Shown here: positions 48,367-57,261 of the stretch, in pieces
Layout: every line of letters starts with the position of its first letter
Position numbering within the stretch: the first letter of the stretch is position 1
NCBI GenBank assembly: GCA_026707045.1
Contig: JAPOXO010000088.1
Location: 1 to 64,000, forward strand
Length of the DNA stretch: 64,000 bases
Source: Gammaproteobacteria bacterium
Lineage (GTDB): Bacteria > Pseudomonadota > Gammaproteobacteria > Pseudomonadales > Azotimanducaceae
Direction of reading: 5' to 3'
The notes under the pieces: generated by a model
What the model saw: only the letters and a program-made list of their open reading frames with translations
What the model was told of the DNA's origin: nothing
Databases searched by the model: none
Made by a program: the position numbers and the translations under genes

Positions 48367-49215
48367 CTAGCTGTTGCTTGGTTCGAAACTTTGAATTTGG
48401 GCGATTAGTTCAACATTCTCGAGCGAAAACTCTTCCATGAATGGTTGGATGTGGTCAATTCGACCGGTAATTTCCTTGGGATTGCTCCGCGCGATAAAGC
48501 ACGTGGCTTCGGCAATAGCCTCGACAGGAGATTCGCGAGACTTGGTGCTCTCGTTGACCAGTCCATGCAACTGAGTTCCTGGAGTTGCAACCAATCCTGG
48601 TGAAATTGCATTGACCGCGATATTGTCTGCGTAGACTTCGGCAGCGAATCCTGTTGAAAACCTTTCCATCGCGGCTTTGCACATTCCGTAAACCGTTCCG
48701 CCACCGCCTCCTGCGCTGGGATTAGTTGGATGTATTGCCGCACCCGAAGAGATGTAAATGATGTGACCTCTGCCTCGATCAATCATGTCGGGCAAAAATC
48801 TTTGACTCAGGTCCATAGCCGCAATCATCTGAACCTCAAACATCAAGCGCGCTCTCTTGTCGGGAAAGTCTCTTGTAGGTATGAAATATGTCACGGCAGC
48901 GTTGTTGACCAATATATCGATCGGCCCATATTTTTTGTGAGACTCGTCGACTAGATTCTCTCGGTCTTGCGGTAATGCAAGGTTGCATTGCACCGGATGA
49001 GCCTCTCCGCCGGCCGAACGAATCGTTTCGACGGTATTTGTGATGGTTCCCGGCAAAGGGTGATCGCCCTCATTAACTGTTCTTGCAGACACAATTACGT
49101 TTGCCCCTTCCATGGCGAGCCGGTACGCAATAGCTTCGCCAATTCCGCGGCTGGCTCCAGTCACAACTGCGCTGCGGCCTCTTAATGCTCCATCTCTATT
49201 CACCGTTGCACCCAT
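48367..49215 (-). CDS. short-chain dehydrogenase/reductase (SDR)
   Basis: A 282-residue classical SDR using NAD(P)H. Cofactor loop VVTGASRGIGEAIA, DILVNNAAV, catalytic Ser in IIYISSGAA and the YGMCK pair (Tyr-x-x-x-Lys), then the NAISPGLVATPG segment. An unusual five-glycine run (AGGGGGTVYGMCK) lies just before the catalytic Tyr. ATG 49215 is preceded by AAGGAG at seven bases; the open frame extends to 49239 without that site. The ALRGRSAVVTG start fits the family. The substrate is unknown; it lies close to the sterol-methyltransferase region, and sterol dehydrogenases belong to this superfamily, but this gene is not specific enough to say so. Confidence 0.92.
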   Translation of the reverse strand: MGATVNRDGALRGRSAVVTGASRGIGEAIAYRLAMEGANVIVSARTVNEGDHPLPGTITNTVETIRSAGGEAHPVQCNLALPQDRENLVDESHKKYGPIDILVNNAAVTYFIPTRDFPDKRARLMFEVQMIAAMDLSQRFLPDMIDRGRGHIIYISSGAAIHPTNPSAGGGGGTVYGMCKAAMERFSTGFAAEVYADNIAVNAISPGLVATPGTQLHGLVNESTKSRESPVEAIAEATCFIARSNPKEITGRIDHIQPFMEEFSLENVELIAQIQSFEPSNS

Positions 49216-49360
49216 ACATATGCTCCTTGGTCGATTCAAGCTAGTCTTTCATACATTAACAGAACGCGAATTCATCCCATGAATCGCACGTTTCAACTAG
49301 ACTCAAAACAAAGTTACCTTGCGACGGTTAGCGTCAAAAGAGACACTTCTTCCGTTGGAA

Positions 49361-50137
49361 TCATTTTTCGACAGATTCGAGCGAAGCTCGTGCTGATGCT
49401 AGTTCAGCACCAGCGGTACGCATCATGAAGGCACTGTCCGTTCCAAGAGTTACGAAGTTGAATCCCTGATTCAAGTGAAACTGAGTCTGGCTTAGGCTTC
49501 CAGTGTGAATTCCTGCTGCGATACTGTGATTCCTGCAGGTTTTCAAAATATGTTCGACAGTTTGCTTGTGAAGATCTTGATCCATCGCCATCGGTCCCAA
49601 TCCAAGCGCGTAACCCAAGTCGCTCGGACCAATGTAAATGGCATCAAGTCCGGGCGTCGAGGCGATTTCATCGAGGTTCTCCAAAGCTTTTGCCGTCTCT
49701 ACCATAGCGATACATGCAATTTGGGAGTTTGCTTCTCGTGTGTAGCCTCGGCCACCATACATGGCCGCTCGAATCGGCCCGAACGACCTTCCACCTTCGG
49801 GCGGATATCTGCATGCAGAAACTGCGCGAGACGCTTCCTCTCTGTTGTTGACCATTGGCACGATGACTCCGAGCGCCCCTGCATCTAGTGACTTCATGAT
49901 CTCGGCGGGTTCGTTCCAAGCAACTCGAACGAAGGGAATCGTGCTGTAGTTTGAAATCGCTGGGAGCATGTATTTCAAATCGTCGTAACTAAGCATGCCG
50001 TGCTGAAGATCGATACATAGGTAATCGAAGCCGAGACTTGACATGGACTCCGCTGCGTAAGCGTTGCCAATACTGAGCCAGCCTCCAATTGTCTGATCAC
50101 CGTCCCGCCAACTCGATAGTGCCAAATTCTCTCGCAT
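49361..50137 (-). CDS. HpcH/HpaI-type aldolase
   Basis: A 258-residue class II pyruvate aldolase-type protein (PF03328) that cleaves 4-hydroxy-2-oxo acids with a divalent metal. Key segments: YLCIDLQHGMLSYDDL (His base), the metal-binding Glu in IACIAMVETAKALENLD and Asp in AIYIGPSDLGYALGLG. The PPEGGRSFGPIRAAMYGG loop is typical of HpaI and 4-hydroxy-2-oxoheptanedioate aldolases. Upstream is the divergent gamma-carbonic anhydrase, 198 bp away. No other hydroxyphenylacetate genes are nearby, so a general 2-oxo-3-deoxy acid aldolase is the safer call. Confidence 0.92.
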   Translation of the reverse strand: MRENLALSSWRDGDQTIGGWLSIGNAYAAESMSSLGFDYLCIDLQHGMLSYDDLKYMLPAISNYSTIPFVRVAWNEPAEIMKSLDAGALGVIVPMVNNREEASRAVSACRYPPEGGRSFGPIRAAMYGGRGYTREANSQIACIAMVETAKALENLDEIASTPGLDAIYIGPSDLGYALGLGPMAMDQDLHKQTVEHILKTCRNHSIAAGIHTGSLSQTQFHLNQGFNFVTLGTDSAFMMRTAGAELASARASLESVEK

Positions 50138-50335
50138 TGCGTTGCTCCCGAAGTTAATCCGCCCAAAAACGCGCCGATTCTAGCACTCGATGTATTGAAG
50201 CTTATCTCGCCATTGATTGAAAATTCGTTCGCTAGTGGGATCGCTGCAAGTCATGATTCTTGCTGCTGAGCGTATAAAGTATGCGGCTACAATCCATTTT
50301 CTCTCGCCAAACAACCCGTAGCTACGAGGAATCGA

Positions 50336-50875
50336 ATGAGCTTGTACGAGCTTGAAGGTAATCAAGTTAAAACGGAGGGGGAGGTGTGGATAGCCCCTAC
50401 AGCCGTTTTAATTGGAAAAGTCTTGCTCAAACACAATTCAAGTGTCTGGTGGGGAGCCGTTCTGCGTGGCGACTATGAACCCATAGTCGTGGGAGAAGCT
50501 TCAAACATTCAGGACAATTGTGTCGTTCACATGGACGAAGATTACCCGGTCACAATTGGAGATCGAGTAACAGTAGGGCACAAGGTTGTACTACACGGAT
50601 GCACGATTGGGGATAACAGCTTGATTGGCATCAATTCCGTAATTATGAACGGAGTGAACATCGGAGAGAACTGTCTCATTGGATCCAACACATTAATAAC
50701 GGAAAACAAGCAGGTACCTCCTGGAAGTCTGGTGTTGGGATCGCCAGGCAAGGTACTTCGAGAGCTATCCGAAGAGGAAATTGAAAGCCTCACGGAGTTT
50801 TCGGATCGATATGTTAAAAACTCGACTCGATACCGCAACTCACTTAAGAATCAACCCAGTGATGTGCACTCGTAA
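50336..50875 (+). CDS. gamma-class carbonic anhydrase family protein
   Basis: A 179-residue left-handed beta-helix protein of the gamma-carbonic anhydrase/YrdA/PaaY group. Hexapeptide repeats run throughout (VWIAPTAVLIGKV, GDRVTVGHKVVLHGCTIGDNSLIGINSVI). The three zinc-binding histidines are present in NCVVHMDED and TVGHKVVLHGC. The active form is a trimer that binds metal at subunit interfaces; many bacterial members have weak or no CO2-hydration activity. ATG 50336 follows ACGAGGAATCGA. The gene ends two bases before the convergent gene's stop. Confidence 0.92.
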   Translation: MSLYELEGNQVKTEGEVWIAPTAVLIGKVLLKHNSSVWWGAVLRGDYEPIVVGEASNIQDNCVVHMDEDYPVTIGDRVTVGHKVVLHGCTIGDNSLIGINSVIMNGVNIGENCLIGSNTLITENKQVPPGSLVLGSPGKVLRELSEEEIESLTEFSDRYVKNSTRYRNSLKNQPSDVHS

Positions 50876-50877
50876 AC

Positions 50878-52098
50878 TTAGTTGCAGTACATCTCATCAA
50901 CCTCTTTCCTTCGCTCTTCTCCCAGTACATACTTATAGGCCTCACAGAAGGACTTTGTTCGCTGATCTTCCGGTACACTCTCTAGGATGTCTCTCAATCG
51001 AATGATGAATTTTGTAGCTTCGGTAACTTTGTAAGGTTTAAATGAGACTAGATGTGATTTGGGTGGCCCGTGCAAGTGTGAGTAATAAAATTCGAACAAA
51101 GCCTCTGCACTTGCTTCATCCACCACCATATCTTCTAAAGTTCCATCGGAGTTGACTATGGTTGTCGTCGTTCCAACTAATTCGGACGGGTCGGACGGGA
51201 TTTTTGGGGCGGTCGGGTTGTCTGACGGAGGGTCAACCAATACGTGAGCTAGAAGCCTTGCACCCCGATAGGCCCGATCGACATCGTAATCCCGAGGTCT
51301 CGATGTCACGCTCAACACTCTTTCAATACTATTTAAGCAAAACTCTGAAAACCTGAAATCGTAGCCTATGGGTCCGCACAACAGGCTCCATCCGTGATTG
51401 TTTGGATCTTCCACGAAAGGAAAGTTTTCTGGGTCAAGTTCAGCAATAGCTTCATCTCTAAATTTCGCTGCTTGTTTTCGTTCACCACTTAGCAAATACT
51501 CTCGATATCTCAAATGACCGAACAACATCTTGTCCCAATTTCTCTCACTGTGCTTGAATCCTAAATCTGTCATCGCAGCTAGTTCTTGCACTAGTATCGG
51601 GTCTTGGCCGGCGCGATTCATTCCCTGACCGGTTTGACGGTCCAATTTTTCTACAAGGCTGCGGCTATTTTTTGTGCAGTCGGGAGCTAGTTCGGCAATT
51701 CGCCGTTCCAAGCGAAATTCAGTCCAATAGTCTTCAAACCAAGCTAGCTTCATCAGGACCTGCACGTCATTCGGAAATTCTTCATGTAGTTTGCGTAGCT
51801 CCTTGACGACCTCCTGTTTTATCGATTCCCTTCCTTGCAAGACTGATTCCAATCGTCTCAATTTCGATAGCCCAAATGCCAAGTCAAATCGTTGTTGAGC
51901 TGTGGGGTCCACGACGCTCTTCAAGTGATTCACATATACTTGACAGTCATCCAAAGACTCGTCAATTTGGACTTCGCATTTCTGTGTGGCTTCTTCCGAC
52001 AAGCGAAAGCCCGGACTTTTTGGACACGGTACTCCATTTACGTTTATAGCAACGGCGAGGCAAGAAGCTATAACCATAACGTGTAGCAGATGATTCAT
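50878..52098 (-). CDS. exported hypothetical protein
   Basis: A 406-residue protein with a signal peptide (HLLHVMVIASCLAVAINVNGVP) and a mainly helical mature part. It has scattered cysteines that could pair (VPCPKSP, QKCEVQ, DDCQVY, KSFCEAYK, MYCN) and a Pro-rich loop around PPSDNPTAPKIPSDPSE. No family recognised. The amino-terminal 100 residues look like two helical TPR-like pairs (EVVKELRKLHEEFPNDVQVLMKL). Its stop lies two bases from that of the convergent gene, so the two mRNAs probably overlap. Confidence 0.68.
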   Translation of the reverse strand: MNHLLHVMVIASCLAVAINVNGVPCPKSPGFRLSEEATQKCEVQIDESLDDCQVYVNHLKSVVDPTAQQRFDLAFGLSKLRRLESVLQGRESIKQEVVKELRKLHEEFPNDVQVLMKLAWFEDYWTEFRLERRIAELAPDCTKNSRSLVEKLDRQTGQGMNRAGQDPILVQELAAMTDLGFKHSERNWDKMLFGHLRYREYLLSGERKQAAKFRDEAIAELDPENFPFVEDPNNHGWSLLCGPIGYDFRFSEFCLNSIERVLSVTSRPRDYDVDRAYRGARLLAHVLVDPPSDNPTAPKIPSDPSELVGTTTTIVNSDGTLEDMVVDEASAEALFEFYYSHLHGPPKSHLVSFKPYKVTEATKFIIRLRDILESVPEDQRTKSFCEAYKYVLGEERRKEVDEMYCN

Positions 52099-52507
52099 GA
52101 GTTGGTCCGTGAGAGCTAGTCTGTGATTCGCACTATTGCTGAGTCTACAACTAAACTTTGAAAATTCTTCCCATTTCTAAGAATAGAGGCGAACCGATTA
52201 ACAACACGTGCTGCTACGCTCTTGGACTGATAGCAATTGCCTTGAATGCGAAGGCAAGAGCTCTGTCGCTTTCCTAGATTTGGGCAGCTCTAAAGAAATG
52301 TGAGGTTTCTGTTCTGATGAAGATTGTTGTCGAAAGAATCAGAGTTGGTAGCGCAAGACCGGCCCCATTGGTTCCATTACCTGAAAGCACTTCCTTGAAA
52401 TCGGCATCCATTGATGGACAGTCGCCCACGTGATGGAAACAGCTTCAGTACTCACTGAGTGGGCTTATAAAGAGGAGTGTAAGTACGAGGAGCCTTGAAT
52501 TTCAGAT
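52099..52507. other. intergenic gap
   Basis: 409 bp between two minus-strand genes. No frame of note, no clear promoter motif and no repeat seen. Confidence 0.5.
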
Positions 52508-53164
52508 TTATTGGATGTGTTTGTACGGAAATTCAAGCATAGCTCTTCCGATCGCTAGTTCTGCGGCATCCCGCGGAGTGTTGTGCTGAACAACCTTTGC
52601 AGCATGCTTGTAATTCCAAAGCAGCTTGTTCTCGCCGCATTCATGTACGGACATATTGATCGACGCTCTGTCAAATTTTCCGAACGACATTAGCCGAGAT
52701 AGGTGAGTCGGTTCAATATGAAACGGTCGACTCAACGTCATGTTTCCAACAATTAATGCATCCGCTTTCAGAATTTTGCATACATCGGACGTTGTGAGAG
52801 TGGTTAGCAGCTTGTGACTTGGGCGCCTTCCTATTGCTTGAATGAATAATCTATCTCTCTCGTCAAGACTCTGAATTTCTACGGTATAGCTATTTCTTTT
52901 TTGATACCACGACAATCCATCCCAAACCATCTTCGAAATCATAGATTCATGCTGGGCTTCCATTCGGTCACGACGATCTCTATTGGTCGTGAAGTTGGGT
53001 TCCAAAGTGACATCGAATGGAAGTAAGGCGATTTTCGAATGCGCAGACTCATACCTTTTAAATTCTGGATTTGTGTAGGCCGTGTATATCGGTGCGCATC
53101 CATGCGCGAAGGCAACCATCGCAAGAATTGCGAGTCCGGTCCAGACGATGGGGTCACGTTGCAT
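52508..53164 (-). CDS. predicted lipoprotein, unknown function
   Basis: A 218-residue predicted lipoprotein. From ATG 53164 the signal segment (VWTGLAILAMVAFAHGC) ends in a lipobox-like AHGC. The mature part has KIALLPFDVTLEP, a long WDGLSWYQKRNSYTVEIQ segment and DVCKILKADALIVGNM, a pattern of outer-membrane-associated lipoproteins that bind peptidoglycan or assemble envelope parts; I cannot name the family. The open frame extends to 53221, overlapping the 5' region of the divergent gene; an ATG at 53209 is a further option. Start uncertain. Confidence 0.65.
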   Translation of the reverse strand: MQRDPIVWTGLAILAMVAFAHGCAPIYTAYTNPEFKRYESAHSKIALLPFDVTLEPNFTTNRDRRDRMEAQHESMISKMVWDGLSWYQKRNSYTVEIQSLDERDRLFIQAIGRRPSHKLLTTLTTSDVCKILKADALIVGNMTLSRPFHIEPTHLSRLMSFGKFDRASINMSVHECGENKLLWNYKHAAKVVQHNTPRDAAELAIGRAMLEFPYKHIQ

Positions 53165-53257
53165 TCCAGAGTACCCGCTCGAAGTACGGTGAAAGGTGAA
53201 TGTTAGCATTGAAGAGTGCAAATTCCCGATCGCAAATATCGAGGAAATCTAGGAAAC

Positions 53258-54292
53258 ATGGACTCTTTAGATGCTGACCACCGACTTCTGCTTGTCACCG
53301 CCGATGACCGGACAGGAGCCTTAGAAATCGGGGGAGTATTGGCATCCACGAGCCGATCTGTCGCGGTGGGTCCGAACGCAGACGATCCGATTCAATGTGT
53401 CGTGGATATTGAGTCTCGTCACTCGGCAACGTCAATCGCTTACACAAGAATGATTGATGTGCACCAGCGTGGAGCGAAATTTCATTGCCACAAAATGGAT
53501 TCTGGACTAAGGGGAAACTGGCCCCATGAAGTCAAAGCTCTAGTCGACTTAGGATACAAGGTAGCTGTCGTACCCAGCTATCCCGATGCGGGAAGAAGAT
53601 GCGACAAGGGTATTGTTTACATCGACGATGTTCCCTTGCTTGACTCTCCATTTGGAAACGATCCGTTTTCTGCTCCGTGTAGTAGCAGTCCCGTTAAAGT
53701 GCTCGAATCTAGAGGATGCATGTGCAAACAAATCGTAGTCTGGGATGCAAATACAAACAGGGAACTAAAAGATTCGGTGAAACGTTGCCTTCGAGAAGAT
53801 CGCGTTCTTGTTGGTCCAACCGGTGCGATTGAAGTATTCGCTAGGGAAATCTATCCGACCACAGAACCTGCTTGCATTAGACTTCACAAGCCAATACTGA
53901 TCGCGTGCGGTAGCCTAAATGAGACCAGTCGTCGCCAGCTGGATCTTCTCGATGTTCCTGAACTTGAATGGGGCGCGCCTGCAGAATCCTACGGTCCCGT
54001 GGGCACGATTTCTACGCCGATGGTTTCAAATACGGTTTCGACTTCAGCGGCGGCTGAAATGGCGACTGCATTCACTGCTGCGATAACCCGGTTTGAACGC
54101 GTCACTAATACTTTGGTAATCATTGGTGGTGACACAGTTGCTTCATATTTAGGAGATGGAACAGTGAATGTTATTGGAACAGCCGACACAGGTATTCCAG
54201 TGACTCAGCTGGAATCGAGGTTGTTAGTAACGAAAGGAGGCGGTATCGGAAAACCCGATACGCTCAAAAAGCTAGTTCAAATGAGCAAGTGA
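53258..54292 (+). CDS. DUF1537 four-carbon acid sugar kinase-like protein, short
   Basis: A 344-residue protein of the DUF1537 family (four-carbon acid sugar kinases, OtnK-type), ATP-dependent kinases of sugar acids such as threonate. The opening LLVTADDRTGALEIGGVL, the HCHKMDSGLRGNWPHEV segment, the KPILIACGSLN strand and the C-terminal IIGGDTVASYLGDG and LVTKGGGIGKPDTL loops are characteristic. Typical members are about 400-430 residues, so this is on the short side, with a compact middle. ATG 53258 follows TAGGAAAC. The family often neighbours aldolases; an HpcH/HpaI aldolase lies 3 kb away. Its stop is three bases from that of the next gene. Confidence 0.85.
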   Translation: MDSLDADHRLLLVTADDRTGALEIGGVLASTSRSVAVGPNADDPIQCVVDIESRHSATSIAYTRMIDVHQRGAKFHCHKMDSGLRGNWPHEVKALVDLGYKVAVVPSYPDAGRRCDKGIVYIDDVPLLDSPFGNDPFSAPCSSSPVKVLESRGCMCKQIVVWDANTNRELKDSVKRCLREDRVLVGPTGAIEVFAREIYPTTEPACIRLHKPILIACGSLNETSRRQLDLLDVPELEWGAPAESYGPVGTISTPMVSNTVSTSAAAEMATAFTAAITRFERVTNTLVIIGGDTVASYLGDGTVNVIGTADTGIPVTQLESRLLVTKGGGIGKPDTLKKLVQMSK

Positions 54293-54295
54293 GAA

Positions 54296-55267
54296 TTAGG
54301 CTTGAGACTCTGCCGACATTGGCGGAACGTAGTTCTCGATTGGACCGCTCCACCAGTCGCAGTGCCGCCCGTCTAGATAGGTATCGCTAACTTGTGCAAT
54401 GAAGCGCTTGACTCTTTCCTCTTTATCACTTTCTACATTGTAGATTGCCTGCATTCTCACCTCAATGCTTGACCGCATTGGGGCATCCGGATCGGATGTC
54501 GGGTCCACAACCGCTTGGTGAAAAACCGTACGCAGATTTAGCTCCTCCTGCCTCGTGTCGTATTGACGGAATACAAGCACTTCATCGGGAGTAATTTCAG
54601 GAAAGTAGTACCAACGCTGCTGAGGTGAGTGAATGAGACGCTGATCCACAACCTTCATATATTGCTGGATGTTGGCCGTGCTCGTGCCGTCTCCAAACAC
54701 TATGTCGCTAGGCTGCACGCTTCGCATATCGCAGACAGCCAGGGGCATCATGAGCACCGGGTTTTCACGATCGGTACTACGCCAGATGTTTAAACTCTCG
54801 AAGTGCCGTTGATCTGGAACAATTCGATCAAAGTGACGTTCGATGGCGGCACACATATCGGAATGAATACCCATGCCATATGCACCGCCGCTTCCGTTGG
54901 GAGTAGGTTTCGCGCCTCGTGGTCCTTTTTGACCTCCAAAGCCGTTGCGATACTCATGCATCCCACCTCGCACTTCGACACATCCACGAACATGCTTGAT
55001 GAGCTCGCGACATTCTCCATAGAACGTGGTCTTGACTACGTCATTATCGAGTAAATCCACGTCTGTTGGCCATTGAACAAGCTGAAAACCATGGCTATCT
55101 ACTGTAGGGGCGGGGCTTAGCAATCTGGCGTTGTGTACTTCGATCTCGTGTGACTGACCTAGCGTCTTCAAGTCTTCTTTATTGAACGCCGAGTAATGGT
55201 TGGGAACCCTGAATCCTCGGTGACGACTATGTGCGAAGTTTGCCCTTGTTGAAATGTTCGTAGTCAT
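54296..55267 (-). CDS. CmcJ/NvfI-family oxidoreductase
   Basis: A 323-residue protein of the CmcJ/NvfI family, which groups fungal and bacterial secondary-metabolite oxygenases and the cephamycin-associated CmcJ. Segments recognised: RGGMHEYRNGF-type loop, YGMGIHSDMCAAIE (candidate metal-binding His-x-Asp), HFESLNIWRSTD, EVLVFRQYDTRQ and RTVFHQAVVDP, then RSSIEVRMQAIYN. Members are related to Fe(II)/2-oxoglutarate enzymes. This would be the fourth non-haem oxygenase-like gene in the window. It is convergent with the DUF1537 gene and has its own start; the substrate is unknown. Confidence 0.8.
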   Translation of the reverse strand: MTTNISTRANFAHSRHRGFRVPNHYSAFNKEDLKTLGQSHEIEVHNARLLSPAPTVDSHGFQLVQWPTDVDLLDNDVVKTTFYGECRELIKHVRGCVEVRGGMHEYRNGFGGQKGPRGAKPTPNGSGGAYGMGIHSDMCAAIERHFDRIVPDQRHFESLNIWRSTDRENPVLMMPLAVCDMRSVQPSDIVFGDGTSTANIQQYMKVVDQRLIHSPQQRWYYFPEITPDEVLVFRQYDTRQEELNLRTVFHQAVVDPTSDPDAPMRSSIEVRMQAIYNVESDKEERVKRFIAQVSDTYLDGRHCDWWSGPIENYVPPMSAESQA

Positions 55268-55344
55268 CGACTTGGTAGAGATTGGAAACTTACGGGAATG
55301 TTCTCACATATGCCCAGTGAACTATGGAACAAGCGAGATGTAGA

Positions 55345-57261
55345 TTAGAGTGAGAGTCCCGATGTGCAGGGCTCACAGAAAGCATACACACGTCGCGGTT
55401 CAAACTGCGGTAAGACTTCATCTACGATGCGGTGAGACTCGTTAAGCAATTGCCGAAGTCGCGGGCTTGAAATCGGAGCTTCCCATCCTGTTGCCGACAA
55501 GAATCTGCTGAACAGAGTTTCTTTAGCATCTTTGTACTCGCGTACCCTCCAACTCGCTAGACCCGAGATTTCGGCCGCTCTTTCAAATGCAGCGTCCATC
55601 CCTCCAACTTGATCGATCAGATTTCTCTCGAGCGCTTGGTCGCCTGTCCAGATTCGACCACCAGCTATGGCTTCAACATCGGCAACTTCCATGTTTCTAC
55701 CTTCGCTCACAATGTTGAGGAATCGTCGATATGAACTGTTCACCATTGCCTGCATTAGCTTTGAGTCGCTCTCTGACACTCCCGCTATGGGATCAAGTCT
55801 TCTGGCCTTTTCTGATGAGTACACACCGTCGGTATGTACTCCAACTTCAGCAAGTGCCTTGTCAACGGTTGGAATCATCGCAAAAACGCCGATTGAACCG
55901 GTAATAGTTGAGCTTGAAGCGAGAATCTCGTCGGCCTCCGCAGCGATCCAGTAGCCACCCGACGCAGCCGTACCTGACATGGAGGCAACAATGGGAGTTC
56001 CCTTAGCGCTCAACCTCCGCAATGCCAGCCTAATTTGTTCTGACGCAAATACAGAGCCTCCCGGAGAGTCAATTCTTAAAACCAACGCATCGACTCCTGA
56101 TCGTCCCGCAGCATCGATGTGTTTCACAATCGAAGAATTTCCTCCCATATCTGCCCCTTCAACGAATGGAAGATCGAAGATTGCACCTTGAACCTTTACT
56201 AAACCGATGGTTCCAGACCGTCCTCCGTTTGCTTCGTCTCTGCTGGTTCTGGTCACAACTCCGGAACTGAAGGGCATCGCCTCTAGGTAGTCCTCAATAC
56301 TGATTCTGGGTGGTTTGCTACGAGAGCTTTCGAGATCGTCCAAGACACTCTGCTTGTATTGCTCCGACCCCAGCAATTCGTCTACAAATCCTTGATTCAA
56401 CGCAATGGATGCAAAGTCTTCGTTCGTAGCTTCAACCAAACTTGGCATGTCATTTGCGTAAGTCCGAACTTGATTCAGTTCAAGTTCGCGGTTTTCTCCG
56501 ATCTTTGTTAGATACGCCCCCCACAATTGGCCAATAATGGGTTCGTACGATGCCTTGACTTCAGGAGACATGGAATCTCTTGTGAAAGGTTCAACCGCGC
56601 TCTTAAAGTCTCCGGCTCGCCAGATATGAACGTTTACTCGAAGCTTTTCTAGCAGTCCGTAAAAGTACTGGTTCTCAAACGCAAATCCACTGAACAACAG
56701 GTCACCTAAAGGATGCATTGCAATCCGATCCGCATAGCTGGCGAGAAAGTACTGTGATTGAGTAAACAAATTCGAGTAAGACACAACTGCCTTGCCAGAT
56801 TTTTTGAACTCGTCGATTGCTTCGCCAATGATTTCAAGATGAACTAGATTTGCGCCAAGCAACTGATGAGGCCTAATTTCGAGCATTGCTATGCGGTCAT
56901 CAGTCGCTGCGTGTCTCAGAACTTTCACGACATCGTTGATATTGGTTTCACCTACACCGTATCCCGATAAGAGCAGGTCCATGACAGGATCCGTAGAGCT
57001 TGATTTTTCGACTAATGACTGCTTAGGTTCAAATACCAGGACTGACCCTTCTTGCACTTCAGGTGCAGGATCGCCGCTCGAGATTGCCACGATGAAGATG
57101 AACAGCAACAAGATGATCAATATGTTTGCGATCGAAACTCTAATGAATCGAAACGTTGCGGAAATGGCGCGAAGCACTTGACGAAGAACTTTTGTGCGGT
57201 CGCGTCGCTCTCTTGGTTTTGCCTCTACAGCAATGTTTTCTTCTGGGGGTGTTTCAGTCAT
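55345..57261 (-). CDS. sppA: signal peptide peptidase SppA, 67K type
   Basis: A 638-residue inner-membrane serine protease that degrades cleaved signal peptides. One N-terminal membrane helix (IANILIILLLFIFIVAI, about 45-62) follows a charged cytoplasmic stretch. It has the duplicated S49 fold of the long form: the first half carries VSYSNLFTQSQYFLASYADRI, and the second half carries the nucleophile motif MSGTAASGGYWIA. Adjacent conserved strands are ALVLRIDSPGGSVFASEQIR and the TGSIGVFAMIPT loop. Its start codon lies inside the end of the upstream NHL gene, with an 8-bp overlap, so translation is probably coupled. Not to be confused with the short SppA36 type. Confidence 0.93.
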   Translation of the reverse strand: MTETPPEENIAVEAKPRERRDRTKVLRQVLRAISATFRFIRVSIANILIILLLFIFIVAISSGDPAPEVQEGSVLVFEPKQSLVEKSSSTDPVMDLLLSGYGVGETNINDVVKVLRHAATDDRIAMLEIRPHQLLGANLVHLEIIGEAIDEFKKSGKAVVSYSNLFTQSQYFLASYADRIAMHPLGDLLFSGFAFENQYFYGLLEKLRVNVHIWRAGDFKSAVEPFTRDSMSPEVKASYEPIIGQLWGAYLTKIGENRELELNQVRTYANDMPSLVEATNEDFASIALNQGFVDELLGSEQYKQSVLDDLESSRSKPPRISIEDYLEAMPFSSGVVTRTSRDEANGGRSGTIGLVKVQGAIFDLPFVEGADMGGNSSIVKHIDAAGRSGVDALVLRIDSPGGSVFASEQIRLALRRLSAKGTPIVASMSGTAASGGYWIAAEADEILASSSTITGSIGVFAMIPTVDKALAEVGVHTDGVYSSEKARRLDPIAGVSESDSKLMQAMVNSSYRRFLNIVSEGRNMEVADVEAIAGGRIWTGDQALERNLIDQVGGMDAAFERAAEISGLASWRVREYKDAKETLFSRFLSATGWEAPISSPRLRQLLNESHRIVDEVLPQFEPRRVYAFCEPCTSGLSL

